DNA of 64,000 nt from Solen grandis. Its lineage: Eukaryota; Mollusca; Bivalvia; Adapedonta; Solenidae. Under the pieces are notes generated by a model. The model was not told where the DNA came from and did not search any database. It worked only from the letters and a program-made list of their open reading frames with translations. Where the stretch lies: NCBI GenBank assembly GCA_021229015.1, contig CM037779.1, forward strand, positions 1,488,001 through 1,552,000, written 5' to 3'. Made by a program: the position numbers and the translations under genes. Below are positions 35,901 through 47,469 of this stretch, piece by piece; within the stretch, counting starts at the first letter, position 1; each line of letters opens with the position of its first letter.

Positions 35901-38900
35901 GAATCAATTAGCAACCAATATAAAATCTGACGAAGTAACATGCAGACTGATCTGGTTTTATATAGGTCACATACAGTTATTTCTTTCACTGCTTTTGTAT
36001 AAAAAAAAGATGCTTGTTACAAACAAATTAACTGATATTTTAAATGATGTTATAGAATTGCAAAAAAAAAAAAAAATGGCTTTTGCGAAAGAAATAAATA
36101 TATTGGGAGGGCATAATCGAATACTTCCAAAATAAACATGAGATTTGATTTTCTCTCAAGAAAATATGTATAGTTTTGTACATTAATTTCCCAACATGCC
36201 AAGTATACCTACTGAAGATAGCAGAGATCAATTTATTTTGATGATGTTTTAACTATCTACAGTTGATCTCTACCAAAGTGTCAGAAATCACATAATCTTA
36301 CACATTTTTAGATTTATTTAGATTTTAAAGCATAGTAAATGAGCCATTACACTTTGGAAAACTACTGATGTTACTTTTATTTCAAAAACCTGAAGATAGT
36401 TTCAACTAAATTTTGACATGATGGAGTCTGTTGTTGCTGTTTTATGGATATTTGTTTAGCATCCATTCTGCCAAAAATGTAATTGAAGGAGCACCTTTTT
36501 GTTGTTTTTTCTTTAAAGACTTGAACAATATGGATGCCTATTCATTTAAAATACTAATAACAAAAGGTTTGAGAAAGTAATTATCTCTGACAGATACTAC
36601 AGGAATAAGGGTGGTCAGGTCTACACTATTTTGTATATATACCAGTATATATCGCCTGATATTATATCCCAACAAAATCAAATTAACATGTTTAATTTTT
36701 TGTGGTTATTTAATTGAAATGATGATTTTTACAGACACTTTTCAAAATTTGTTTTTAAAACAAGGCTAGAGCTGTCCTTACATAGATCAGCTTGAAGGCG
36801 CCACTGTATCGTGCCGTCTTAATACCAAACACGTGTTTAATCTGGCTTGTGAACACGTGACATGCTGCTCCTGTTGTGAACCCACTGATCAGGGGATCTG
36901 ACAGGTACACTGTGATGAAACCTAGCCGGAAAAAGCCCATCAGCAGCTGAAAATATATCAAAACTGAAAGTAGGAAGGATGTTCAATCAAAACTGAAAGT
37001 AGGACAGGTATGTGATATTGTTCATTGATATTGATTTTATCTATCTATGTGACTTTGCATACCTTTATTTCAGAATAAAATAATAAGCAAATTGTATTGG
37101 CATGCAAAATGACACATTAAAAATTGACATGGCCTTCTTGCTTTGTGTATTCATATTTTATTTACTCATTTTATTATATCATATGCCCTTAAGTGTGATA
37201 ACAACAGCTGAACTTGAGGTATTGAAGATTTGGATGATGGTAAACAACAGGACATTGCAGTATATGACACAATGTGGGTGACTGTAACCTCAGTATAGAC
37301 TACTTAATAAATCCAAGCAGAATTGCAACAAAAATTAATAAAATTTCCTACCTGAACAATTCCCACACAAAATGTAACTGACATGGCATACTGAAGTCGA
37401 ATCTCAAGCTCTTCTGCTGACATGGCGGACGCATCATCTTCCATGCTGGACTCAGTGAAGTTACTTAAATTTCCCACAGTGCCCCCGACAGTTACCCCGA
37501 CAGTGCCCCCAACAGCTGCTGGTGTCCCCATCTCGCTGTACGCATCAAAACCCTTGCTGACACTGGATCCTACCATAAGACATGCGACAGCAAAAGTGCC
37601 TGAAATGTAACAATAACTTATTTTATTTATGAAAATCATAACATCCATTTTGTTGACCCTTTCCCTCTTGAGAGCTATACAAGACGCAATTAATGATGCA
37701 ATCAAAGAAAAACAAAACCAAATCAGTCAGTAAATGACTCACAAAATTTATCAGGAATCATTCTGTTAGTTACTCACAGGTATCAACTTTGTATTAGCTA
37801 CTTTAACCCTTTCCCTCATAGAGGACACCATGAAAAGACCTATGCGAACAGCATAAAACCAGATCAGCCTGCTCCTCAGTGGTCTGGTAATGAGGATTTT
37901 ACAATTAAATTTGGTAAAGTTTAACTGTGGTTTTCTGCAGATCAGGCTTTATGTGATACCTATTGAGGGCGTCAAAATGAGTATATATGAGGGAAAGGGT
38001 TAACCAAGATTTCTCTTTATAACCTAGCATTTCTATGACCTAGAACGGTCTTTTATATACAAACAGCGGTATTAAGATTAAAACACGTGCCATGCTTTTA
38101 CCAGAATTGATAAGATTTATTCCCTGTTAAGAATAATGCTCAAAATTGTTTGTAACTGTTATAGGTAGTTAGTTCCCTGCATGTATTCTATACGATATGA
38201 TTCAACAGGTATGCCATTGCTAGCTTTATTGACTATTGCCAGTTGAATGCAGGGCTCCAACCGAGAACACTTGGGTACCAGTTTCCAAAGCACTATATAT
38301 AAGTAACAACCAAGTATGGGGCTGTCTATCTTGACTTCAGGTCTTTGTTTAACAAAACATCTCAACATTATGTTTACTCAAATTTCATGTACCTTGTTTA
38401 TTAATCTAGCGAGATAAACATTATAGATCTACATATTATTACTTAAAAAGTAGCATATTCTTAAAGAAAATGTTTTTCAATTTCTTCAAAACTTCAACAT
38501 TGTACTGATACAGAACATATTCAAGATCTTTTGAACTAAGGAAAATCTAAAGATGAGTATTTGCTGTTCCATGAAATACAGGTCAGATTGTGTTGGAAAT
38601 CTTTTTAAGTAAGACATCAACGGTTCAATTCCCAGCTGCAATAGACTTAAGTTTATTAAATCTGGTACTGGGTGTTACCTCTCTTGGGACACAATGTAGC
38701 ACATAATCATGATGGTAGTTTGGGGAATTCACTAAGACACATGGAAGGATACTGTGAGTGGATGTGGTATAACCTTTTCCCTGATATAGACTCATTTTGA
38801 CGCACTCAATAGGTACCACATAAAGCCTGATCTGCAGAAAACCACAGTTAAACCTTACCAAATTTAATTATAAAGTCCTCATTTCCAGGCCACTGAGGAG

Positions 38901-41900
38901 CAGCGAACAGCATAAAACCTGATCAGCCTGCGAGTTACTCGCAGGCTGATCTGGTTTTATGCTGTTTGCATAGGTCTTTTCATGGTTTCCTCTATGTGGG
39001 AAAGGGTTAATGTCAATTGTTTGTTGCATGATTAAACAGTGGGGCTGCACTATATCTTCTCATACAGGAAGCATCCCCAAATGACTAAATTACTAGCAGT
39101 CATCACCAAGATTAAATAAACCAAATCTGGCCAAAGTCAGTATTCAGCACTAGATCTCATTTCAGCAGAAAAAAGGTCTTTATTTGTCTAAAATACTGTT
39201 GCTGGGGTGAAGAACCGTACAAGAAATATGAGCTATCATCAAAGACGATGAATACCCCCGCTTGAATCAACACTATGAAAAGATATTGAACTTTAAATAA
39301 AATGGAATTTGACACAACAGAATGGAACAACCCCCATGCTTTCTATATTATATACTAAGCTCCCACTTCATTTTGTGAATTACAGTTGAACCTGTATTAG
39401 CGGCCACCTGTATTAAGCAGCCACTTTCCCTTGTTCCCTTGACTGACTGCTTAACCCTTTCCCTCATATAGACTCATTTTGACGCACTCAATAGGTACCA
39501 CATAAAGCCTGATCTGCAGAAAACCACAGTTAAACATTACCAAATTTAATTATAAAATCCTCATTTCCAGACCACTGAGGAGCAGCGAACAGCATAAAAC
39601 CTGATCACTCGCAGGCTGATCTGGTTTTATGTTGTTCGCATAGGTCTTTTCATGGTGTCCTCTATGAGGGAAAGGGTTAAGACAGTTTTGACTGTATAGG
39701 TATAGCAAGCAAACTATACATGCTGCAGTCAGCCCTGAATCATTGCTCTGGAAAACTCACCTATTGAGATGTGTTTGGACGAACCAAAGAAGAAGTAGAC
39801 CAGTACTGGAAAGAATGACGTGTAAAGTCCGTACACAGGGGGTAGAGTTGTCAACATCCCGTATGCCATACCTGCAACAATGTCATCATTAGCCATGTCA
39901 TATATGTCATTAGGCCACTTAGTTCTTGAACTAATTGATTAATTGAGTTATTGGAAGCCAAAGTGATTAGATAATCAATTAACAATAGGTTGAAACAATT
40001 CAATTCTAAACAGAAGATATGCTGCTGTTTCTCAGATATCATCTGCATCCATACATCTGAAAACTTAAATATTTCCCATTTCGTAAAATTTGGAGATAAA
40101 ACTAAAATGTCAAACATTATGAATCCAAGTCTAGGTATCCTATAATTTTGTATTTGATCTGGTTCCAAATAATTTGCAATGACTTCAGCATGGGTACAAA
40201 GTAAAGAATGGATTGAATACAGATGACAGATTATTTATTATGAAGTAGGCACAATGTTGAAGATCATAAGTAGGAAACTGACTTTTGCCACAATGTTTTA
40301 GGGACTGATTTCACTGAGATGGAATAATAACCAGTTTGTCACTAGTAATTAAGTAAATGCAAGTTATCATGCAGCATTTAAGCTCTGCTCTAAGCACCTA
40401 AATGATTAAACACATAATTAAGCCATTCAAAATAGTTCCATTTGAAACTCATATTACTGCCTGCTTTTTGTATCTGATGGATGAGCAGAAAACACATAAT
40501 GTGATTGGTAAATATTTTTTTCTTGACAGTTACTGGGTAGGAGCTTTACTAGGTGCATGGAAAGATCATGAGAAAATTTTGCATAATCCAGGGTTTGAAC
40601 CCACCACCTCCAGATCTGGAGGAGAATCGTCACAACCACTGGGCTATGAAACAAAATAATTTTGAAATCACACTATGTGAAATTTGTTTACACAAGTCAT
40701 TTAAATAAATTTTACTTATAAAAAAACATGTTTTCCTCAATTTCCACTTCAGACTTCACAAATGTAAACAGCCTGTTTATCATTTATCACTTACACTTTC
40801 GAAATGCTTCACAATATGAACTTATCTTTACACAAACAAATTATATTTTGAGAGGAAGCCAGAAATCTATTGCCACAATTTAACTGATAAACAAAGTTAA
40901 CAGAAAACAAACATTTTGTCAAAATTTGCATAATGCGCATAAATAATGGATCTTATATTGGCATTTCTAATCTTCAAAATATGAAGTAAGACATTTCATT
41001 TGATTCCCTATCCCTCCATTTTCAAACTTTATGCATATTTTTTTTTTTTTAGAGAGCAGCATAATTTAAAAAAATTAATGAATAAAATTATAAACCAAAT
41101 TAAAGCTTTAATACCGTAGTAATTAAAGCATGGTTTTAAGCAGGGTTTTCACCAACACATGATTTGGGGTCTGGGCAGTGTTCTCAAATATAAAAATGGT
41201 AATGTAAGTATGATTTTCATACTCATATTATACCTATTTGTTTCAATAGAAATTTGAGTATGATCCAATATGAGCCTGAAATCATACTTGAGTACTTTTG
41301 AGAACACACGGCCTGGACTCCATTTTTTTGGAAAAGCAAATATATATAAATATATGGAAGGAATCATCTTTTTCGGCAAATCTTTGTATAGGGCTCCAAC
41401 TTTTAGAATCCTAGTGAGACCCTATTAAGGCTTAATATTTAATTTACCATAGTAGGTGAATAATTTTATTTCTCTTTTTCATTGTGCATACTATCTTTAA
41501 GCAACTAAAATATTCATTTCACGCATTGACAATTATGAATATTTAATGGCTGGTTTTATCACTTAATACACCAGAGACACAGTGCATGCAAATCAGAGCA
41601 CACGCTGTCAGCCATTGTGATGACAGATGCGGAGAGTGGACAAGTAATTCATTATGCATTCGTGAGGAAAACAACATCATTACCTTCACCTGACGTAAAT
41701 TGATATTGCATGCCTGTCTTTACAAGGACATATTCACTGTTTGTGGTTAATGTTTCATAGCTTACAAATGGACTTTGAATGTAGAATTACAATTAATTTT
41801 GAATATCTCAAAAGCATTTTTTTTTTATGTCTCTATATGGGTACCATCCCAGCAGTCCTTACAACGTACATGTTATATTGATTTAAAAACTGAGATAGAG

Positions 41901-44900
41901 TTTAATTAATACAGGGTTTTATCTGCTTTATCAAATACGTACATGTATTATCATACTTTATTATGATTGAAAAGTTCAACAAAAACCCTTTTTTCTTTCA
42001 ACTTATAAAACTTAACTGAAACAACATTTTTGCTTTCCTTTGTTGGGTTTTAAGTTTTAAAAAGACAAACATTTGATGTTAAGTTACATAATGCAATGTA
42101 AGGTCATTTTGCAGGAAAAAACATATATCGTTAAAACATGCAATTATGAAACTAAATATTAGTTTCATACTTTCTTAGGGAACTCTTCTGTACTGGAGGT
42201 AATCAAGGGCTTTTTATGCACTGGCTTGTGAAAATACACTTTTATGCATGACTTTATCCAGGGACTTTAATGAAAAGGTTTATCAAGGTACTTGTATGCA
42301 AAAGTTAATCGAGAGAATTGAATACAAAGGTTTATCAAGGTTTTTGATTGTTATGGCAAATTTAAAGAATTAAAAATTGGTTGTGCTTATTATCAACTAC
42401 ACAAATTGACAGTCTTAAAATGTATATTAATTTGGACTTTTACAGTTAAAATCTAAAACAAGAGTCATGTTGACATGGCCATCCCTCGCCAAATGCTTGC
42501 TCTTTAGAAGATGTGTTGGAGAGAGAATATTTCATTTTTAAAAGAAAATATTTGGTAATAAAGGCTGATAATTGGAGTGATTATAGATATGAAACCCATG
42601 TGAAGACCTACTAATACCCCTATTATGAGGTCTACAGGTAAAATGTCAAGGTCACTGTGACAAAAATTAAGTCTGAAAAATAACAAAGGGCAATAACTCA
42701 AAAATTATGAAAGATAGAGTTATCATTCTTGTATTCTTGTGCACTGCACTCCTCAATAATATCTATCCACTATGAAGTAATGCTCACAAAAATAAAATAA
42801 AGTTATTATTTTTGTGCACTGCAGTCCTCCTCAATGAGATCTATTCACCTATGAAGTTTCAAGTTGATATCTCAACTACTTTTTAGTTTTGCTCAGGATA
42901 ACAAAGGGCAATAACTAAAAAATCATGAAAGGTAGAGTTATCATTCTTGTGCACTGCACATTTCCTCTATAAGTTCTTTAATCCACCTGTAAAGTATCAT
43001 ATTGATATCTCAAATACTTTTCAATTTATTCTCCAGACAAAAAATTAAGTCTGAAAAATAACAAAGGGCAATAACTAAAAAATCATGAAAGGTAGAGTTA
43101 TCATTCTTGTGCACTGCTCTTCTCCTCTACAAGATCTTTCCACCTATAAAGTATCATATTGATATCTCAAATACTTTTCAATTTATTCTCCAGACAAAAA
43201 ATTAAGTCTGAAAAATAACAAAGGGCAATAACTAAAAAATCATGAAAGGTAGAGTTATCATTCTTGTGCACTGCCTTCTCCTCTACAAGATCTTTCCACC
43301 TTAAAGTATCATATTGATACTCAAATACTTTTCAATTCAAAAAAAATGAAAAATAACAAAGGGCAATAACTCAAAAATCATGAAAGGTAGAGTTATCATT
43401 CTTGTGCACTGCACATTTCCTCTATAAGATCTATCCACCTGTAAAGTATCATATTGATAACTCAAATACTTTTCAAGTTATGCTCCACAAAAAATTAAGA
43501 CTGAAAAATTACAAAGGGAATTAACTCAAAAATTATGAAAGGTATAGTTATCATTATTGTGTACTGCACTCTCCCTTTATAAGATCTATCCACCTATGAA
43601 GAATCATGCTGATATCTCAAATACTTTTTGGGTTTTGCTCTGGATAAAAATTAAGCCTGACAAATAACAAAGGGCATTAATTCAAAAATTATGAAAGGCA
43701 TAGTTATCATTATTGTGCACTTCACTCCTCCTCAATGAAATCTATTCACCTATGAAGTTTCAAGTTGATATCTCAAATATGTTTTGAGTTTTGCTCTGGA
43801 TAAAAACTAAGCCTGAAAAAAAAGGCCAATAACTCAAAAAATATGAAAGATATGGTTATCATTCTTTTGCAATGCACTCCTCCTCAATGAGATCTATCCA
43901 CCTAGGAATGCTTATGTACCGCTTAATCAAAAGGATGCTTATGCACTCATATGTCCAGGAACTCTTATGTACCACTTAATCAAAAGGAAGCTTATGCACT
44001 GATTTGTCCAAGAACTCTTATGTACTGCTTAATTATGAGGAAGCTTATGAACTGATTTGTCCAGGAACTCTTTTGTACTGCTTAATTATGAGGAAGCTTA
44101 TGAACTGATTTGTCCAAGAACTCTTTTGTACTGCTTAATCATGAGGAAGCTTATGAACTGATTTGTCCAAGAACTCTTTTGTACTGCTTAATTATGAGGA
44201 AGCTAAAGTATGATTTTATCCATGAACACTTATGTACTGCTTAATCAAAGGTAATAATATTAATAATATTTAGCGCTGGAATAATATAATCTTTATTTTA
44301 ATAACTATTCAAGTGATGCTTCTTATAATTTAACAGATCCTTTTAACCCTTTCCCTCATAGAGGACACCATGAAAAGACCTATGCGAACAGCATAAAACC
44401 AGATCAGCCTGCGAGTAACTCGCAGGCTGATCAGGTTTTATGCTGTTCGCTGCTCCTCAGTGGTCTGGAAATGAGTATTTTGTAATTAATTTTGGTAAGG
44501 TTCAACTGGTTTTCTGCAGATCAGGCTTTATGTGGTACCTATTGAGTGCGTCAAAATGAGTCTATATGAGGGAATGGGTTAATGCTAAGCAAAAGATCCT
44601 TCTTATATACTTTAAATTCATATGACTCTAATATATGTTTCTGATATACAGTTTTAGATATTTAAATGTTTTGTTTATTTTATTTATTCATTTTCTCACT
44701 TCCTTTCATTCATTTTCGTTTCAGAATTCTCAGTATGTAATTAAATGCCTAAGGTATTGCAGGTTCATACGCTTTAGAGAAAATGATGGAGGTATGATGT
44801 GAAGATAGATTGGCGTTATAAGTCAGACAGGAAAAGTTTCTTTTCTGATAAGAGAAAATAAAAAAATGAAATTTTAACAGACAGGTAGCAATGCAGACTG

Positions 44901-45293
44901 CAAATAAAAGACTAGAGAAGGTTAAGAGGAGAGGGCCAAGGTCAAAGACGCGCGTTTACTTAGCCTTACCTTGTGGAATATGCATTATCCCGACCGTCAG
45001 ACCAGACACAATATCCCCTGATAGATCCTCTCGTAGTTTGTAATTTTTCATTATATGTATAAATGGAAACAGTGTGTAAATAAAATCCTTCCAGCAAACT
45101 CCTGAGCACTGACATTTTGACACTTTTTTCTTTATCAGCTGTCGAAGAGTATATGATGGTCTAGTTCCTGCTTCAAAGTTTTCGTCAAAGTTTTTCTGAG
45201 AGAATACACTTCGTTCGATGAGGAACTTTGGGTGCCCATTTGGTTCGTTGTCGTCCAATAAGGTTTCGTTGTCAACGGGGTCATCACCTTGAC
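23808..45293 (-). CDS. SLC26-family anion transporter, 13 exons, both ends incomplete
   Basis: Exons 45293-44970, 39871-39761, 37599-37352, 36946-36782, 33420-33259, 32397-32315, 30368-30221, 28606-28493, 27981-27904, 27319-27224, 26146-26040, 24323-24254 and 23969-23808 join in phase into 622 codons. The cytoplasmic N-tail is about residues 1-85. The membrane domain starts near [16 protein letters not shown] (86-101). The sulfate-transporter signature P.YGLYTS....VY...GSSK is at 119-140. An extracellular-type loop at about 170-205 has sequons NLS (188) and NFT (191). The TM10 block [10 protein letters not shown] has the Ser-Arg pair (438-439) of the anion site. STAS starts near [15 protein letters not shown] (546) and breaks off in a Lys-rich stretch (605-622). 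SLC26 proteins exchange chloride, bicarbonate, sulfate or oxalate at the plasma membrane. The member cannot be named from sequence alone. Missing are the first exon(s) and most of STAS, which is cut by the gap. Confidence 0.95.
24254..24323 (-). CDS. SLC26 exon 12
   Basis: Acceptor TTTCAG, donor GTGAGC. It completes Gln545, then [23 protein letters not shown] (546-568), the conserved STAS entry motif P.ACLLG..PGTDIY. Confidence 0.93.
24375..24810. mobile_element. MITE family 2 copy, split by a SINE
   Basis: Phrases 'gaactttaaatggtatat', 'tttgctgtgcag' and 'gtagaatctgagctacat', then 'gggagctatctcagatgtg', are shared with 53.1-53.34 kb. The end 'gcattagaatgggtctatatga' resumes after an inserted SINE (24517-24768). 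Confidence 0.65.
24517..24768 (-). mobile_element. tRNA(Leu/Ser-type)-derived SINE with 13-base target duplication
   Basis: On the minus strand it begins 'gggggcctccgtggccgag' (A box) and has 'gtgggtttgaatcccgg' (B box), separated as in a long-variable-arm tRNA. The body carries the shared core 'actgtcgaagcgacagtaaa'. TATCTCAGATGTG at 24504 and TATATCAGATGTG at 24769 are the duplication (12 of 13 identical). It is intronic in SLC26. Confidence 0.85.
26040..26146 (-). CDS. SLC26 exon 11
   Basis: The acceptor is TTACAG. It encodes [20 protein letters not shown]...VVCRSQ (510-544) plus two bases of Gln545. The donor is CA|GTAATT, weaker than the others. Reading through it gives a stop immediately (CAG TAA), so correct splicing is required for the STAS domain. 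Confidence 0.9.
26524..27025 (-). mobile_element. tRNA-derived SINE interrupted by a MITE
   Basis: The minus strand starts with a tRNA-like head ('ttggtcaagtggttggatag', 'gtttgggttcaatgccc'). It continues with the same body as 17046-17299 ('ggtgtggtatcgtgccacat'). The core 'gacggtattt' / 'gtcatttggag' is split by the MITE at 26550-26751. Confidence 0.8.
26550..26751 (-). mobile_element. MITE family 1, copy 2, nested in a SINE; one palindrome arm missing
   Basis: It has TTAA at both ends and inverted ends 'ccctttccctcata' / 'tatgagggaaaggg'. The second half of the internal palindrome is absent, giving 202 bases. It is inserted at a TTAA inside the SINE core. Confidence 0.88.
27224..27319 (-). 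CDS. SLC26 exon 10
   Basis: Acceptor TTTCAG, donor GTAAGT. It encodes [20 protein letters not shown]...SIIDF (478-509), including the conserved LAS.I.VAL.GMF block. Confidence 0.93.
27904..27981 (-). CDS. SLC26 exon 9
   Basis: Acceptor CTCCAG, donor GTAAGT. It encodes [20 protein letters not shown]...TLPN (452-477), a membrane segment. Confidence 0.93.
28493..28606 (-). CDS. SLC26 exon 8 (anion-binding block)
   Basis: Acceptor GTTTCAG, donor GTACAT. It encodes [17 protein letters not shown]... followed by [17 protein letters not shown] (414-451). The Ser-Arg pair aligns with prestin Ser398-Arg399. Confidence 0.95.
30221..30368 (-). CDS. SLC26 exon 7
   Basis: Acceptor CCTGCAG, donor GTATGT. 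It encodes [19 protein letters not shown]...HDYEVNANQ (365-413). A family-2 MITE begins only about 20 bases upstream of the acceptor. Confidence 0.94.
30391..30580 (+). mobile_element. MITE family 2 copy beside the exon 7 acceptor
   Basis: It starts 'caaccatttacctcatgaatattcat' (best seen in pieces: 'accatttacctcatgaa', 'tattcatg') and ends 'aaaatgagtccatata', then 'aaagggttaa'. The same ends occur at 53096-53341. Confidence 0.7.
30681..30800. repeat. SINE fragment
   Basis: A (TTG)n run is followed by 'atttcatcatttagcgacat' and 'agagtatcctgaaacaccaa', then 'ctactgcaagtcag'. It resembles the body of the SINE at 24.5 kb but is strongly diverged. Confidence 0.4.
32315..32397 (-). CDS. SLC26 exon 6
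   Basis: Acceptor TTTACAG, donor GTAAGT. It encodes [20 protein letters not shown]...DIPTG (337-364 with the split Gly). Confidence 0.93.
33259..33420 (-). CDS. SLC26 exon 5
   Basis: Acceptor TTTTCAG, donor GTATGT. It encodes [20 protein letters not shown]...[12 protein letters not shown] (283-336). Confidence 0.94.
33963..34250 (+). mobile_element. MITE family 1, copy 3, with duplicated right end
   Basis: The normal element closes at TTAA 34220-34223. A further 'atgagtctatatgagggaaa' then follows, with a second TTAA at 34247-34250, so two right termini stand in tandem. Confidence 0.88.
35394..35649 (+). mobile_element. MITE family 1, copy 4, with an extra palindrome segment
   Basis: The left end is TTAACCC... 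and the right end GGGTTAT (mutated TTAA). The phrase 'cagcctgcgagt' is repeated twice before the inverted arm 'actcgcaggctgatc'. Confidence 0.87.
36782..36946 (-). CDS. SLC26 exon 4
   Basis: Acceptor TTTTCAG, donor GTAAGG. It encodes [20 protein letters not shown]...GAFKLIY (228-282), with the conserved [18 protein letters not shown] block. Confidence 0.95.
37352..37599 (-). CDS. SLC26 exon 3 with Gly-Thr-Val repeat in the loop
   Basis: Acceptor TTTCAG, donor GTAGGA. It encodes residues 146-227, beginning [14 protein letters not shown] and ending FCVGIVQ. The loop holds an imperfect [12 protein letters not shown] repeat (about 176-187), then sequons NLS and NFT, which suggest an extracellular, glycosylated loop. 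Confidence 0.94.
37803..38003 (+). mobile_element. MITE family 1, copy 5, palindrome deleted
   Basis: TTAA ends and both TIRs are intact. The inner palindrome is cut to one arm, leaving 201 bases. Confidence 0.88.
38769..39010 (-). mobile_element. MITE family 1, copy 6
   Basis: Its left end has decayed (ATAACCTTTTCCC). The right end is intact (GGGAAAGGGTTAA). It keeps the full palindrome 'gcgagttactcgcaggctga'. Confidence 0.85.
39390..39700. repeat. Dispersed repeat 'cagttgaacctgtattagcggcc', split by a MITE
   Basis: 'gttgaacctgtattagcgg', 'ccacctgtattaagcagcc' and 'cgactg'-like ends recur near the right edge of the window (63.84-64.0 kb). MITE copy 7 sits inside. Confidence 0.5.
39451..39680 (-). 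mobile_element. MITE family 1, copy 7
   Basis: TTAA both sides, TIRs intact, slightly shortened palindrome. Confidence 0.88.
39761..39871 (-). CDS. SLC26 exon 2 (sulfate-transporter signature)
   Basis: Acceptor TTGCAG, donor GTGAGT. It encodes [20 protein letters not shown]...SSKHISI (109-144). The PROSITE-type signature from Pro119 to Lys140 is fully met. Confidence 0.96.
40200..42460. other. SLC26 intron sequence without recognised features
   Basis: AT-rich sequence. 'Vague' repeats of 'tttatcaagg' and 'tatgca' (42.2-42.35 kb) resemble a diverged form of the 53-bp repeat at 43.9 kb. Nothing coding was recognised. Confidence 0.4.
42640..43900. repeat. Tandem repeat, unit about 120-150 bp, about nine copies
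   Basis: 'aataacaaagggcaataact', 'gaaaggtagagttatcattc' and 'ttgtgcactgcac' recur through the block. It is preceded by the dispersed-repeat opening 'acaagagtcatgttgacatg' at about 42460. It is the same family as 4.74-5.69 kb and lies in the SLC26 intron between exons 1 and 2. Confidence 0.85.
43912..44252. repeat. 53-bp tandem repeat, about six copies
   Basis: The phrase 'aagcttatgaactgatttgt' recurs exactly every 53 bases at 44041, 44094 and 44147, with diverged copies on each side. Confidence 0.9.
44343..44582 (+). mobile_element. MITE family 1, copy 8
   Basis: TTAA both sides, full palindrome 'gcgagtaactcgcaggctga', right TIR with one substitution (GGAATGGG). Confidence 0.88.
44970..45293 (-). 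CDS. SLC26 exon encoding the N-tail and first membrane segment
   Basis: The acceptor ATTCCAG shows this is an internal exon. It opens in phase 1 with [19 protein letters not shown], continues through a Cys/Lys-rich stretch ([16 protein letters not shown]) and ends [19 protein letters not shown]... to Gln107 and one base of Gly108. The donor is GTAAGG. The true start codon must lie in an upstream exon that I could not identify in 45.3-64 kb. Confidence 0.93.
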
Positions 45294-46047
45294 CTGGAAT
45301 AGAGGAAATTAAAATCTCTGAATAAAATGCGGTTAATTAGTTAATGCTTAGTCATAATAGCTAGCTTCATCCTATCCACCTTGCCCTGAAATAAGAGAAA
45401 AATGATTGATGTAGAAACATGAATGAAAACTCATCTATCTTATGATTTCTGGCTTCTTTTCCATTGACACATTGCAACTTGGGAGTTCTGGCTTGCATTT
45501 TGATCACAATCTGAGTTTCTTGTTTTGCTTTGTTATGTGTTTTTCTTCCCAAATCATAACGTCTTTACAAAAAAAAAGAGCCATGAAAAGTAAGAGAAAA
45601 TTTCAATGAGAAAAGCACACATTTCAGTAAAAAAGTGTTCACTCAAAAGACTGAATTTCTGAACTGAATAATGCTAAATTTAATCATAACTTATTTCTTT
45701 TGCTTTGATTTGGAGACAAGTTTTTTTCACCTGATACAATCCCTTTTGACAATGCCTGGGATGTATCAGTACATTATTACAGGACCTTGTGGGACATGGT
45801 CTATAGTCCATTTGACATTCAGAACATCTGTCAGGATATATTTATATTTAATATTTCTGATTTGAGGAAAAGAAATAATTTTTATTCTATGAACATTTTC
45901 AATTACTTTTGTCAAACAGAGTATAAGAAACAGAGACTGACAAAGGAGGAATGACAGAGGGAGACTGAAGACAGAAAGAGACTGACAGGCAGACAGACTA
46001 ACATAGATAGACAGATAGAAATATGGAGACTGACATGCAGATTGAGA

Positions 46048-46655
46048 AAGACAAACACTGACAGACAGGCACTGACAAATACAGACAGACAGACACTGAC
46101 CAATACAGACAGACAGACACTGACCAATACAGACAGACAGACACTGACCAATACAGACAGACAGACACTGACCAATACAGTCAGACAGACACTGACCAAT
46201 ACAGACAGACAGACACTGACCAATACAGACAGACAGACACTGACCAATACAGACAGACAGACACTGACCAATACAGACAGACAGACACTGACCAATACAG
46301 TCAGACAGACACTGACCAATACAGTCAGACAGACACTGACCAATACAGACAGACAGACACTGACCAATACAGACAGACAGACACTGACCAATACAGACAG
46401 ACAGACACTGACCAATACAGTCAGACAGACACTGACAAATACAGACAGACAGACACTGACCAATACAGACAGACAGACACTGACCAATACAGACAGACAG
46501 ACACTGACCAATACAGACAGACAGACACTGACCAATACAGACAGACAGACACTGACCAATACAGTCAGACAGACACTGACCAATACAGTCAGACAGACAC
46601 TGACCAATACAGACAGACAGACACTGACCAATACAGACAGACAGACACTGACAAA
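46048..46655. repeat. 24-bp minisatellite, about 25 copies, within a 1.1-kb GACA-rich block
   Basis: The unit reads 'acagacagacagacactgac' plus 'caat', and some copies have 'cagtcagac'. Less regular 'actgacaaatacagaca' repeats extend it to about 46990. The unit is a multiple of three, giving long spurious frames on both strands (Thr-Asn-Thr-Asp-type and Ser-Val-Cys-Leu-type). Confidence 0.95.
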
Positions 46656-47469
46656 TAGACAGACACTACAAATACAGAAAGACAGACACTGACAAATACA
46701 GACACTGACAAATACAGACACTGACAAATACAGACGGACAGACATTGACAAAAACAGACAGACAGACAGACACTGACAAATACCAACAGACAGACACTGA
46801 CAAATAGACAGACACTTACAAATACAGAAAGACAGACACTGACAAATACAGACACTGACAAATACAGAAAGACAGACACTGACAAATACAGACACTGACA
46901 AATACAGAAAGACAGACACTGACAAATAGACAGACAGACAATGATAAATACAGACAGACACTGATAAATACAGACAGACACTGACAGACAAACACAGATA
47001 GACAGAGAATCTTACAGATATTACAAGATAAAACTGTACGCTGACCGATTAGTAGACAAGGAAAACAAATGAAAGTCAGTGGCCTGAGTCAAATAAGTAT
47101 TTGAAGAGGATGACCTTTGTCAACTGATGTGATTATGCAAGCCCAGGCACTTGAACCATGTTGTGACCTGCCTCAGGACTCACACACAACTCAGGGGTAA
47201 GGACGGGGAGGAGGACATATCCAGATATTTGTCACACTTAATGTTCAAGGCATGTATGAATTATTTGACAGGATTGATGTGACTTCTGACTCTACAATTA
47301 TCCTATGCATTTAATCATGTTAATGAGAAATATACTGAAACAAGAAACACAGTATAGCGTCTTGGCAGTTGATTTTGAGTTTTCTTCGTGAACAGTACAG
47401 ATCCATTACAACACAGTGAAAGCCAATATAACTTAGTCCTTGACACAACAGATTATGGGTTCAAATGTT

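Noticed and set aside
45367..45552. 61-codon minus frame as the missing SLC26 first exon
   Set aside because: Ends without a donor in the needed phase, and the peptide does not resemble an SLC26 N-tail.
45912..46991. 359-codon minus frame and 216-codon plus frame
   Set aside because: Translations of the 24-bp GACA minisatellite.
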